Source: Chrysogorgia sp. JL179-B06
Lineage: Eukaryota; Cnidaria; Anthozoa; Scleralcyonacea; Chrysogorgiidae
Length of the DNA stretch: 64,000 nt
Direction: 5' to 3'
NCBI GenBank assembly: GCA_035772405.1
Contig: JAYKKM010000048.1
Coordinates: forward strand, 3,518,501 to 3,582,500
In this document: in pieces, positions 24,201 to 39,200 of the stretch
Layout: every line of letters starts with the position of its first letter
Numbering within the stretch: the stretch's first letter is position 1
Translations under genes and position numbers: made by a program
The notes under the pieces: generated by a model
Seen by the model: only the letters and a program-made list of their open reading frames with translations
What the model was told of the DNA's origin: nothing
Database searches by the model: none

Positions 24201-27200
24201 GCCGTTTCTACGGAACGTTTATTGTGCAGTGGAGACAAACCAGGACCATCAATTTCAAATTGACAAACATTTTTCATCTCCTAAAAGTTAATCCAGTTGA
24301 TGTAATTGTCAATAAGGCACTGCTGTATTTATAATAAATATTAGCCAAATAAATTATTGGTATATTTTGCTGCTTTGACATGCAAAAACATGAAAAAATA
24401 AGAATATTTATAATTATTCAAATCTAATGTTAGGCTTTTTTATTGATATACATGTATGAAGTGTTCCCTTGTATGAAACCAATACAGATGAACGAAAAGT
24501 GGTATTGACTATTGGTGGTGTTTGTTTCATGTCCATGCAACCATATTTGTGTTTAAAATTAATCTAATAATACAAACATTTCATATCATTTCGATAATGC
24601 GCCATTCAGCTGAGTCTATCAAAATCGTATTCTGGCATTTTGAGATCGGTGGCAATGGTTACAATAATCCCTTGGCAGTGTATTATCATATAAAGTTAAA
24701 CTTTATTTGAAATAGCAAAAATAGATTGATGACGAAGTTCCTTCTTCACAGTGAAATGTGAGTATAAGGTAGAAGAAATCTGAATAATTATTATAAGTAA
24801 TCATCAATCCATCAATATTCAAGTCACGGAGGTGAGTTTCGATTCATTTTAGATTGGTTGTGTATAAAAAACGTTGAGTAATAGACGCTAATGTCTGAGT
24901 GAAATCCTAAAAAAATGACAATATTAAACAAAATGTGCAAAAAATTGACGTTATTACGATGTTACGTCCTGCGCATGCGTAAGAAAAGGTAATACCACAT
25001 GGATTGTAGATCGAGTAACGGCATAAGTTCAGTCGGTTTTGACGACAGGCGCGGGCTGAAAAGGAAAATCGGGGGCAACATCTCGGATATGATATGCAAG
25101 CGGGAAATTTAGTGGAAAACAAAGGATTTTTTTGTCTTCTAATTTTCCCGTGCACGTGAATGAGGGAAAACTAGAAGACAAAGAAATCCTTTGTGTTCTA
25201 CTAAATTTCCCGCATGCACATCATAGGAATGAGGGAAATTTAGAAGACAGTAGAAAAGTGGAAAAATTTCCCTCTTGGATGAGCAATGAGGGAAATACGA
25301 GGTTTACATTCCCTCGGAGAACAAAAGAATCCGAGGCGATCATGGTATTATATAATAAAGTCGGCCAATCAAATTTGCGAAAAACTACACTATATGTGGC
25401 ACGCCTTTCTCGATACATCTCTGGCTGGTTTTCACAACTCTAAAAACGTTAATATTAATCAAAGACAGCCTGTGGCTAAGTTGCAGACCATTGATAGTCA
25501 CTCTAGAAGGACAATTAAATGCTAAATAAAGGCAGGATTTGGTTAAAATGCACTTTTACACTAATCAAATTACTACACATGTAAAATCTACGGTAAATTT
25601 TATTTGCTTTATTTCTACCAGCTTAACACTACCTTTGTAAACTTGGCATCTGAAAATATACCTTTACAACTAAGGTGAGAAAGTGCCATTATCTTTACTG
25701 TAGTTGTTAGTATTTTCGTTGGGCAGTATGTTTTCAAATGATGTTGATTATCAGATCTAGATTTTAGATGTTGATTATTAGATAAGGTTTTAGATCAAGC
25801 ATGAGATATCTGGTTGCTTCATTGTAATTGTTCATAAGTTCTTGAACATGGCCAGGGTTGACTTGTTGCGCTAAGACTGAGATTTATTGCTTGTCTCATG
25901 GAGATTTGAAGAGTACGACATAGTGGGCATTGAGGCTGATATTTCTGGTCTCTCTATTTTGATGAAATATATTTTGAACAATGTATAGATCACAGAGATA
26001 TTCCGCTGATGACTCCTTTTGTGAATAGGTCGGTTATGCACTTGTCACTGACTGATCCATAAGATCGTGCAGGACAATAAGGTTTCCCTCCGAGACGTCC
26101 CTCCGAGACGTCCTTTTCGGTAACGTCACCGGGTATTCCTTCGTTGAGTTCAATGCCGGGTATGGTCGTGATCATGCCCAAGTACATGGGCTGCCGCGTT
26201 TTTAAAAAGCTTTCTCACTCAAACGGTCTTCCACTTTGAGTACATCCATCGACGATGCATGTGAAAGGATGTTTCATAACGGAAGATCCATTGAAGACAG
26301 GAGGCGGTTCGTTGTAATGGTCATCTTCTCCATGGACGTACTTTATATGACGTCGAAGATTACCTCGGATTGAAAAGTTCTTTCCACGGATATCACAGGC
26401 TAAGGAAATGTTGACTTGATGAAGGTCAGAACTCAGAAGCGACATATTTTTCTCAGGAAGGTTCTTTGAACTTATCCTAATCCTTATATTTATCCTTATC
26501 TTTATCGTTTTATCTTTATCCTTGTTCAATACTGTTTATGAATTTCATGATTGTTTCTGGCATAGTTTGATGACTTGCAGGGTTGACCATGTTTCCTGCG
26601 TAGCAGCGGATACAACCATGCCAGTCACTGCATGGAATGGAATAAATATCGTCTTTCCTCTGTTCCTTCGCAATACGATCCTTAGGTTTTGCAAAAATAT
26701 GACCCAACGTCAAGAAAGGTTTTTGAGCAACTTTTGCGTTGAAACTACCTAAGATTCTTTTACTTGGTTCCGTAATCTCTTGAATATCCGTAATCCCTTT
26801 AATATATATTGGCATATCAATAGCGCCCATGCCCCATTGAATCGCGATGATATAATATAGTGGATTTGGAAAGGTTCAGATGAAGGTCTTGGGAGGAGGT
26901 TTAGGCTAGGGATCTTTGAGGGATGTGACGTAACAATAATTAAAAAGGCGCTATGACATGAATACTAATTAGGGTTAAAGGGTCACGAGGGATAATCACT
27001 AATGACGTAATATGACGTAGCAATAGTGAATAACTCATTAGTTATAAAATGAATAACTAATGAGGGTTAGGGGTTCTCCAGCAACACGGAGGATAAATAA
27101 TGAATAATTAATTAGGCAACAACATTAATCCCAACATCCCTTTGCTCTCCCGATGGGGGTATCACTACTAGCGGGTTTAGTCTTGTAGAGAAAGAGGGAA

Positions 27201-30200
27201 TGCTTAGATGTGTGGATCGGCTTTGTAACTCTGATTTAGAGCTTGAAACACAGCAACCAGTTCTTCTACCTAAGGAAAGTAAACTTACTAGTCTTACTGT
27301 TGAGGTTTGTCACAAAAGGGTTCATCATGGTGGCGTTCTCTCTCTATATATATAATTTTGGAATTCCTGCCCGCGCTTATGTTGACAAATTCCCTCCATT
27401 GGACTCTGTCACTCATCACTGTTGAGATCTCTTCTACCTCCTCCAGGTCTAGATCTTCCTTCACAGACACAAAGTTGGTCAAACACTGGTCTTCCTATAG
27501 AAGCATGACCGTATGTTGGTTACCAAAATATCATCTTGGATGCAATTTCCTCTTTATTCCTGAACAGGTGAGCAGCTAGTCTCATTCTTCTCTCTCTCAT
27601 TTTGCTAGATAATAAGTTCAGAACGTTCTGAAAACTAAACTGCTTATATATAAACACATTTACCAAAATATAACAATGGCGTAATGTTGGAGCAAAGAAT
27701 GAGAAAGAGAAATGAGTTCTTAGAAAAACTATTTAAAGATTTGAGAAATAAATAGGCTTTAAATAAAAGAGCATGATGCATTTCGGCAGACAACTTATCA
27801 AGTGCTACGTCTGCTGATAAACTTATTTATCAGTTTATCAGCAGACGTAGCACTTGATAAGTTGTATGCCGAAATACATCGTGCTCTTTTGTTTTAAGCC
27901 TATTTAAATAAGCAGTTTATAGTTTTCAGAACGTTCTGAATTTATTACCAATCACCATAGTTAGTACGTTACCATAGTTAGTACTTTGTCACCATGACAA
28001 AGTCACTATTTTATCATTTTGCTAGGTAGGCGACCATATAGTTGATACTTTGTTCTGTGCTCACTCCAGTGAACATTGAGGGCATCTCTCAGGAGTCTTG
28101 TGAGTTCCCTTTCTTGTTGTTTAGTTAGTGACCAGGTTAAGCTACCATAGAAGAGCATAGATTCAACTGTTGCTTCATTCCAAAGGAAGGACTTCAAAAT
28201 GTTAGTCATCTTGTTGTTAGATTTACAAGCTAAGCTTTCCTTACTTTGACGTCCAGATGTGTTTATCTATCCATCAAGATAGTCTTCTGCCTTTTCTAGA
28301 GTATCGTTATCTATTGTTTTCAACACTACTTCATCGTTTTGATTAAAAACGATATACTTGGTCTTCCTTGCATTTATTTTTAGCCTAACGCATTCTGCAG
28401 CTCCTTCAACTCCCCAGAGTAACTCCTGAGCTTGTTGTATCTGCTCTGATGTTAGGGCAATATCGTCAGCATAATCAAGGTCAGTTACAATTATTGGTTT
28501 CACCCTCTGCTTTTCCTTCTTTCAAGCTGGAATCCCAGAACATCCTACTCACGATTTTCAGTAGCCGGACGCATAGCAAAATCTATGACTATGATGAAAA
28601 AATACGGAGCCAAAGTATACCCTGGCATTATACATGCAGATACCTGAAAAAAGTCTGTTTCTCCATCAGGGGATAACACTTTAGCTCTACACAGCAAGCT
28701 GCAAATTCGTAACAATAACAATCTCATTAACTGCTGTTGTTTCTGGCATACCAATATGGTCAGCGAACTTTCATATATATCTGAATCTCGAGGATTGATT
28801 ACAAAATATCAATATCACCTCAACTTTTTTATAAAAAATTTACCTCTCGTATCCAGTCGCGGTATTCGTTGTTCCCAAACGCTTTCTTCACGTAAAGACC
28901 ATACAAATAGACAGTTATGCCAGCTTGAAGCCACGCGTCTGACCTGTAACCCATTGCAGGTTGTAAAGCAAAATAGTAAAGCGTTATTCCAAATAAATGC
29001 AAAGTTTAATTTGAATTTGAATTTTTTGAATTTTAATAAGATTTAACAAGGGGGTCCAACTCGCCGAAGCGATTTTCAGTAGGGCCATGAAAAAATAAAA
29101 GATTACTGTAAACAAATACATATAGTTTAATAAAAGATTATTGCATTTAATTAATAGTGTAATAAAAGATTACTGCAAATAAATTCATAGTTTAATAACG
29201 GTTACTGCAAAAAAATGCATATAGTTTAATAAAAATTACCGCAAACGAATACATATAGTTTAATAAAAAATACTGCAAATAAATACAACGTTTAATGAAA
29301 GATTACTGTAAACAAATATATAGTTTAATAAAAGATTATTGCAGATTAATTCGTAGTTTAATAAAAGATTACTGCAAACAAATACATATAGTTTGATAAA
29401 AGATTACTGTAAACAAACACATATAGTTTAATAACAGATTATTGTAAACAAATACATATAGTTTAATAAAAGATTATTGTACATTAATCCATAGTTTAAT
29501 AAAAGATAAAGATTATTTCCTGCATATAAATTCATAGTTTAATAAAAGATTACTGTAAATCAATACATATAGTTTAATAAAAGATTACTGTAAATAAATA
29601 CATATAGTTTAACAAAAGATTACTGTAAACAAATACATATAGTTTAATAAAAGATTACTGTAAACAAATAGCTAGCTTAATAAAATATTACTGCAAACAA
29701 ATACATATAGTTTAATAAAAGATTACTGCAAACAAATACATATAGTTTAATAAAAGATTACTGTAAATAAATACATATAGTTTAATAAAAGATTATTGTA
29801 AATAAATAAATATAGTTTAATAAAAGATTACTGTAAATAAATACATATAGTTTAATAAAAGATTATTGTAAATAAATAAATATAGTTTAATAAAAGATTA
29901 CTGCAAACAAATACATATAGTTTAATAAAAAATACTGCGAATATGTAATTATGTAATGCAAATATAAAAAATGTAATTCCTAAATGTAAAACAACAACAT
30001 ACCAGAAATCCTACTTTATAAGATCAACCCGGATATGGAACACTTTATCAGATGAACTTCACTTGCCTATGGACAGCCTTGCCTCGTTTAAATCCGTTAT
30101 GCTCAAATACTATTTCACATCTTTGAAAACTACTTTTAACTGTGAAAATCCTCGAACATTCAAAACAATCTGCTTAAAATGTAATTGCTCTCGCAGCCTT

Positions 30201-33200
30201 ATGCGTCCCACTTCTTGCTGTTATTAGTGTCTTTAGTTGGTATTTCTGTTGTTATTGTAGGTTTTGTAGTTAGAATTTCAAATCATTTTATTTTTACTTT
30301 TTGGGCCCGGAGTAATTGGCATTTTGCTGTTGTGGTTACCCTGCCATAATATCTATACACCGTAATATATTATGTTATAATGGCGAATCTAATAAAAAAT
30401 AAAAAAAATAAAAATACATCGTTTCATAAAAAATTACTGCAAATTAATACATAGTTTAATAAAAGATTACTGCAAATTAATACATAGTTTAATAAAAGAT
30501 TACTGTAAATAAATACATGTAGTTTAATAAAAGATTACTGCAAATTAATACATAGTTTAATAAAAGATTACTGCAAATACAGTAAATACATAGTTTAATA
30601 AAATATTGCTGTAAACAAATAAATAGTTTAATAAAAAATATTGCAGATTAATTGATAGTTTAATAAAATATTATTGTGGATAAATACATACAGTTTGATA
30701 ACAAATTACTGCAAATAAATTCATAGTTTAATAAAAGATTACTGCAAATACAGTAAATACATAGTTTAATAAAATATTGCTGTAAACAAATAAATAGTTT
30801 AATAAAAAATATTGCAGATTAATTGATAGTTTAATAAAATATTATTGTGGATAAATACGTACAGTTTGATAACAAATTACTGCAAATAAATTCATAGTTT
30901 AATAAAATATTATTGTGGATAAATACGTACAGTTTGGTAACAAATACAAAGTTTAATAAAAGATTACTGCAAATAAATACATAGCTTAATCAAATTTGAG
31001 TGCAAGGAACAAAACAAGCACTCGATAACGTCGAAATTGAAAAGAAAACGGCCAATGTGCGTCAGCTTTGAGCCGTCGAGCAAACTCTAAAATGGCGGCG
31101 TTCAGAAGCATAACATACGACAATGAAAACGTTAATTCTCGATTACAAGAGCAGATACCGTAAACTATTACAATTTCTAAACATTATACTTAATGTTAGA
31201 AATTATTTTGGGAATGAGAACATTGCAAATGGGTGGGTAGGATGTTTGGATGTTTGCTCATGCATGTTTGAGGGGAAATTAGGGAAAATTAGTAAAAGTA
31301 TGCATGCCGGTGACGGAATTTAGGGATTAAATCTTGCAAATGGGAACATGGAAAAACTCACGCTATCTCATACGCCGTCGTGACGAGTGAGGGAATTTAC
31401 GTTTTGATAACATAAATGAAGGAACGCTACTTCATTGTTTCTGCGGGTTAGTTTTTCCATGTTTCCATTGAGTTATATTATTTAAATAGAGACACTCATG
31501 GAAGTATTGAAAAATTCGAAATAGCAATGGAAACACACGCCCATCGGAGTGACACGAAAGTGTGAAGAGTTAGGTGATGAGAAAGATACTATGTAATGGT
31601 TTTGTGTTGAATAAACGAACGACTATTCATGGAGTGTTCTCTTGGAGTGTTCTCTCGGAGACGAAACTATTCTACGAATTCTATGCGAGAATAACGATGA
31701 GATAAACACACAGTCAAAGTTTTACGTCACACGACAAATACCATGGAAGGTATTTTCATTTTTCACATCAATTCTAAAGTCGCGAATCTAGCTACCTACT
31801 TAGTACCTGGCAAGATTCAATCGTCATTCAATTGACCACAAGCTTTCTCGTGACGTTATGTTCCGTTTCTCGTGACGTAACGTTTTTGTCCCATTTGTTC
31901 TTTAGTTTCATTTATTAAGAGTGAAAATTTCTTACCATGTGTGAATAGATAGATAACACCCAAAAAATTGTTGTGCCAAGGCAAGCGAAAGGCACTTCCT
32001 CGTCATAAACGTCTGATCGATTATCCGAGACGAATGAAGCAGATTCGTGCTAACAATGAAAAATAGTAAAGAAATTCAGAACTTTGCATAGCAAAGACAA
32101 AAATTAACAAATTTACCCAACACCACATTAATTTAATGAAGTGAAAACAGTGCTTTCTTCACCAAAAATATTTATCGATAGGATTCCGGTAACATATACG
32201 AAATTTTTAGAGGTAATCGCCTCATAGAAATTGAGAGCGAATAAGCTAATTGTTTTAAAAAAAACAACTTATGTTCATTGTTCCCTCAAAATTATTTCGA
32301 AAAATAAAAGATAAGAAAAACCTAAGCATTGCTTTTTTATCAACAATTAGATAGCAAGTAGCGTAGCCAATCAGATTGCAGCATTGGCATTCGACTACCA
32401 GTAGGTTTTTACTAACTATAGTTATTCAGTGCTGAAATTCGGTATCTAACGGTTCCATAAACTGCTGTCACAGTTGAATCGAAAATGGAGGCAGCTATAG
32501 ATCTAAAAATTTTATATAATAAATATCTGATTTGATGCTAAATGTATTCATTACGATGTAATAAAGAAATCTGACGATAAATAGGGTCAGCGGTCGACCT
32601 GGTTCGAATCCCAGGATAACCTTTCATGTTACTCCATCACCAATATAAACATCACTGGATAACATCAAGGGAATCGAGGTGGGAGGGTTAGGAAGACACT
32701 TAAGGCAGGGGGTTAGGGTTAGAAAACTCATTAGGTGGGGGGTTAGGGTTAGGATCTAAGTTGTTTTGGGGTTAGCGGTTATTTCATGACGATTATATAC
32801 CTCGATTCATTTGGTCATGGAGTAACATGAAAGGTTAACCGAATCCCAGGTTCTTGTCATCATATTTCTTAACATTATAACGATCGCTGAGACTACATGT
32901 GCTGATCATTGTTCGATGCTCGTTGTGTGAATACCTCGCTTGGAAAGAAATAGCCTTTCTATCTAGCCTACCTATTGAGCAAAGTACAGTATGTTGCTTT
33001 CGGTGGATTGTGAGTCGCATATCACATATCAGGATGTGATGAAGTACCCAGTGTTAGACGGGTGACCTGTCCATCGCAGGGATGGAGGAAATACCGTTGG
33101 TTGGGGATATGGGTGATCCCTACAGGCTTAGTTTTTACTGACACCATCCCTCCGATATGGATTCTATCATAATATAATTGAGCATCCACTAATATAATGG

Positions 33201-36200
33201 TCATGAGTTGACTGCCCCAACCGGGAATTGAACCCTGGGTCTCCGAATCAACGTTTCGACGCGCTAACCTTTGAGCTATTGAGACACGGTCAGAACAGTC
33301 AGTGATTTCTCCATATACATATTAAATTCGCCGCTTTCACTCGACACCAACAGGCAGACATCTCATCTAACCATAACGTGGAGAAAGGCCTCTTGAGCGC
33401 ACTTCCCAAAGTAGCGAAGCGATACACAACTTCTTGTATACAGAGGGCTTTAATAATATTAATTAAGATTCGGAGACCCAGGGTTCGATTCCCGGTTGGG
33501 GCATTCACTTTTTCCATATATGTGACTATATTAAATCTTCTCTAATCTTAATTACTAATATAATGAGTGAAAATACACCTTTACAACGAAATTACTACAC
33601 AAATAAAGTCTACGCCAAATTTTACTTGGTTTATTTCCATCAGCTTTAACCTGGCACATTAGGGTCTTGATTATGCTAGTTTCCTAAATAATGTTTCAAC
33701 CTTGTGGTCTATAATCTCATAACGAACTATTCCTTCTTTCTATTCCTTCTTTCATTATTCACGCGTCAGTATAATTCTGCTAAGACACGCGTTCAAGTTT
33801 CGCGAGTAGTTCATAACTCGAGTAGTTCATTCTGTGGCTAACTCGTGGATGATAATCTATTTTTCTCACAAGAATTTGAAAGTTCCTGTAGCTTTGTACT
33901 ACCGTAGGTATATGTAGAGGACGCGAAAAGCGTATGAAAAAGATCGTTCATTAATATATTAAAAAGAGGTAGATTATCCACATGACCGACATTGTTCAGG
34001 AGTACTGTACATCGGGTGTACGTACTGAATTTCTTTTAAAGGCCCGTTTACACATGCGATTTTTGCTGCGATTTTTCTGACCCTGACGTATGCGATATAG
34101 TGGATGACTCACTAAAGTATATTGAACGTCATAGATCTGAACAAATGGTCCAATACATTTGTAAGACAATCCATTTGATCGCATGTGTTAAAAAAGAGAA
34201 AAATCGCAGCAAAAATCGCCTGTGTAAACGGGCTTTGCCTTCTTATCCCGATCATCACAAGTTGCTTGGAGCTCGCTGCGAGTGGGTCAGCGTTAGATGA
34301 CATCCGTCTCGGCTCAACAAGCTTCTGTAAGCTCCGTTCACAGGTCTCTCGATTTTGGAGCTGAGGTGGAGTTTATGGAGTTTATGGCCATCTAATGTTG
34401 ACTCGCTCGCAGCGACCACGTTATTGTGATGACTGGGTGAGAGGCTTAGACATGAACTATTTGAGGATTATTGTTATACGAATTAATTTTAATGACTATT
34501 GATGATGTTAACCAAGAACTAGTTTCACAAAGTATTTGCTACTAAATATTGTGCCGCAATAACGATTGTAAAATTATTATCCAGAGACTAGAGTTGTCTT
34601 ATGGGAAGAGGGGATAGCTAATCTTCCATCAACAACATCCATGACCATAAGTGCCAAAGAAGAACTCCCTCCTGGTGCTAAATCAATATTGACTGAATGG
34701 AAATGCCTTAACAGACTGAGAGCTGGTAGGCTCGTAGATTTTCAACGTTATCTCGGTCAATATTTAACCGATTTCAATTCTGAAAACAGATTTTGGTACA
34801 ATTTTCAAATATCACTCGTAGTATATTCGTACTAATTATTACGAAGACCGTGCAACCGAATGGTAAGAGCACCTCCAAAGCGTTTTGATGATTATGAATT
34901 CAATATTCTTATCTATCTATGATCGCGGATGTTACAAGAAACATGATTGTTTAATTTACCTGCATATGGCAAGGGTGGCGTAAGAAGATACATTCTCAAA
35001 GGCGTTGTCCACAAATACTTGTTTATAGTTTGGATAAGGATAGTGACAGCTAAGACATTCTTCGTAGAATTCAAAAACCTAAAGAATCAATGTATGTACA
35101 TGTACATATACATATACATAAACGTATACATAAACAAAAACATATGCATAAACATAAACATATGCATATACATAAAACACAAGTGATGTACTGTAAAAAC
35201 AGATTGGTTAAAACAACCAATGCAATTCAGTTGTCTCAGATTTATCAATTGACCATTTTTACGGGTTGAAACAACCAAACTACGGTCATTTTAATCAAAA
35301 ATATTTGGTTATTTTAACCATTCAAATTGGTTATGAATATTCGACAACCTATCAAACTGGTTTTACAGTGTGTATGTGATAAAAAAAAACAAGTATTGTA
35401 TCAGTATTGCTAAAATGTTATGCCCCTTCTTCAGAAAAAAAAATATATATATGAAGATCACATAATATGTGAAGATCAGAGGTTATATGAGAAAATGCAT
35501 AAGCGATTAAAGTACCCAAAACTCGTCTTTAAAATCAAAGGACATGGCTTCAAGATCTATTTGACGTTTACCCGGTGATTTAATGCTTTTATGTCCAATA
35601 AACCGATGTAATTTCGTTATAACAGATATGTTTCGTATACCTTGCCGTTGATTTTTATATAAATTTTGACACACGAAGACCTTCAATCGAACAGATATTA
35701 GAAAAAATAGCTTAGTGTTTACATTTCGTCTACGTGTCAGGCGTTCTACATTGGGGGGGGGGAGGGCTGAGGGAGGACTAGCCTGCGTGCAGATGACTGA
35801 TTGATGACATATGACAGATGACTCATCAATCTTTTTTTTATTAGATTCGCCATTATAACATAATATATTACGGTGTATAGATATTATGGCAGGGTAACCG
35901 CAACAGCAAAATGCCAATTACTGAGGGCCCAAAAAATTTGAAATGATTTGAAATGCTAACAACAAAACCTACAATAACAACAGAAATACCAACTAAACAT
36001 ACTAATAACAGCAAGAAGTGGGACGCATAAGGCTACGAGAGCAGCAGATTTATAATCTTGCATTTATTTATATACGTACTAGAAATACGTATACGCAACA
36101 ACCCCTCGCCCAATTGCTGTTTGAAACTTACAGTACAGTACTTCTTTTGGTTTTAAATTACTTGAATTAGATAATAGCCACTTCATTTGCCAAAATAAAT

Positions 36201-39200
36201 AAATTTTCAGTGGACAATATCTCTCAGCTTTGTATTGTCTGAATTTAATTGTTTCATAGGACATCAAAATAAATACATGCAGTCCAAACTTTTTAATTTT
36301 TGAGTGCAGAAACAGAATAGTGGGGGTCTACTGCTGTTCTACCATCAATCACTAAGAAAGAAATTACTTTTATCACAATATTGATGACTCACGAAATAAT
36401 CAATGCAGTATTTAGTAACAGTAAGTTGATAATTCTACCCACATTCGACTACTGTGATGTGGAGCTGGCAGGAATATGGATAACTAAATATTGATGGTCA
36501 TAATCAGGTATCTAGGCATGTCAGGGAAACTGATCTTTCCTAAGTTGGGACTTGAAACTGATTGGTTAATAGAAATCCCAAGTTTTGTACCTCTTGTTTT
36601 AGAAGCAAGTTACATTGTGTAATGCTAGTTAGAAATTCCATGGCATTTTAACATCATATCTACCACTAAAGAGCTATTTTCCATGTTTCAATTAATCTGT
36701 TCATACATGTTATAGCACCATTATCTATTGCCAAATATATGTGAAGGATATACAACTTTTGAGTTAAAATTAGTTTTTGTAACATTGAACTGTACATTGA
36801 TGAATATGTGTTGAAATTTGTAACAACTGTAATTTGTTAGAAAACAAGACCCGGCTATCCTGTATAAATATTATTGTACTATTATTGTATTATTATTATT
36901 ATTATTAATACTAATAATAATAATGCATTGACAATAATACTACTAATAATAATGCCTAATGCAGATTGCAGATACCATATTTGCCATGTAACAAAGCATA
37001 TATATGGCATTGTGTACTATAGTACTATAGATGGAGTACTGTAAACACAGATTATATATGGAATACATGCCAGTGTACAAAACATGGACGTCTAGATCAT
37101 ATCGTCAGAAACATAATATTCCAGTGATGGCCTCTAACCATTGAGCCATCGCGATTCAGATGGAGAGACGTTACAATGATGCACTGGTTCTAATGATATA
37201 TGTACTGCCTATGCACAGCAGTTACTATATATTTCAGTAATGACTAATGATTGGGTGTTAATATATACACTGCTGTTATATCAATAGAATCAGTACATCA
37301 ATGTAACGTTCACTCACCATCTGAGTCTTGGTAGCTCAATGGTCAGAGCATCTCACTGGAAATCAGAAAGTTATCCCTGTCCGGACACACAATAATTTTT
37401 CTGAGGATATGAGCTAGCTTGACAATCATCCATGTACTGTATTGTCTGTTTCCCCCCGAGCTCTCCCTTATTCACTACAGCAGTGTATATATTAATTATT
37501 AACACTGACAAGTATACATAGTAATGCTTGTTTATTGCTACAAAAATTGTAGGCCAGGCCCAGGTCATATAAACACAGCAATAGTATGCATGTTTTTTCA
37601 CCCTAAACTACTGTATATATAGGCTAATTATCAAACATATAGTATTTATAACTTGAGGTACACAAAAATAATAAACATACTGTACATGCAATTCCAAAAT
37701 TTGTACTACACTTACTATTCAGCAGTATTGTAAAGAACAAAGGTATATATTTTAAACAGGCTAGGACTGGCCATTGTTGCATGGATTTAATTCCAACTGT
37801 CAAAATATTATACATATATGTTTTGAAAATTCAAAACATTGTCACACCTTCAAATTTTCCCAATCTCTCTGTTAAGTATTTCAAAATGTGTCTATTAGAT
37901 TTCGGAGCTTCGAGCAAATACACAATACAGTGTACAATATTTAAATAACATTAAAATTAGCGAGTCAAGTCAAAAAGTTAAACGATAAAGTGAAGCACTG
38001 AACTGAACTGAAGCCGAGGTAATGGCTATTCGTACGGTAGCCGTACAACGCTATAGTCTCTTAGAATTCAACGAAATGCAAGTAAATATCACCAAAATCC
38101 TAAACCTAACCCTAATCCTAACCAAATTGCTAACCCTAACCAAAAAAAACTATGCAGAAAAGGCAAATTAATTGCTCAACACAGACCGGTGAGAATCACA
38201 ATGTACATAATTATAATAGTCCTTTTACCTTTTACTTGTGTCTGTCTTTGATTATCTTGTCCTTCAACACTACAGTTTCGGCTTGAAATCAGCAGATAAT
38301 ATCTATAGTAATGTTTGTTACAAACAAACATTGCCATTTCCTCACAAAATCATCGGATGCAGTAGGTTTTTATCCCCTCGCCCGGCGCGAAGCGCCGGCC
38401 GAAGGCCGAAGGCCTGAGGGCGAGGGTGATAATATCGACCGGCGTTTAGTCCCTTATCACGCGAGATCCAAGCCGATCCCTATCTCGATTTATATATATT
38501 CAAGATCAACCGTCAACGGCCCATGCGCGGCATCGGAAAATTTGGCCCTGGTAACTAGATATGGTAAATAATAAATATCTGCATTTGAATTCGTGACGGT
38601 GAATGAAGATTTGAGTTCAAAAAGATCGTGAAAAGGCAGTGAAAATGCAATATATCGTCGTCCGAAGATGTCAAGTTCGTAAAACAAGTTCGTAAATCAA
38701 GTTTTATACGTGGCGTCAAAACTAAAGGTAAACCCGTTTTCAGTTTTTTAAACCTGTTAGTCAGTTACAATTTACAAAGATAGTTTTGCAAACATGTCCG
38801 AGTATGTTATCAGTTATTCAGGCTTTTATTTGATGTATAGCATGATTTTCTTGCGTTAGTAGTTCAAAAGATATCGTCGTCTGAATATCTAAAATATTTA
38901 TACGGAGTTTGTCAATCCAATCCAAGCGTCGTCGCTTTTTTCAAGCTGTTAGGTATCAGTTAGAAAAATATTTTTGTAGGTATGTCAGAGGCTGTTAATC
39001 AAGCTTTCATTAGATATGTAGAATGAGTTCTTAGAGTTACTACTTCAAAAGATATTGTGGTCGGAACATTTCACTTTTGGTATGTCGTCATGGCAACCGA
39101 AATTTAAAATTATTATAACACCAACCCAACTCAGTTTTAGGGTTAGGATTAGGGTTATGTTTAGGATTAGGGTTAGGATTAGGGTTAGGATTAGGGTTAG

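Noticed and set aside
29095..30990. CRISPR-like array
   Set aside because: Units are tandem without spacers, in a eukaryotic intron with a LINE insertion.
34100..34300. Pair of overlapping frames on both strands
   Set aside because: They come from the inverted ends of the MITE at 34041-34242.
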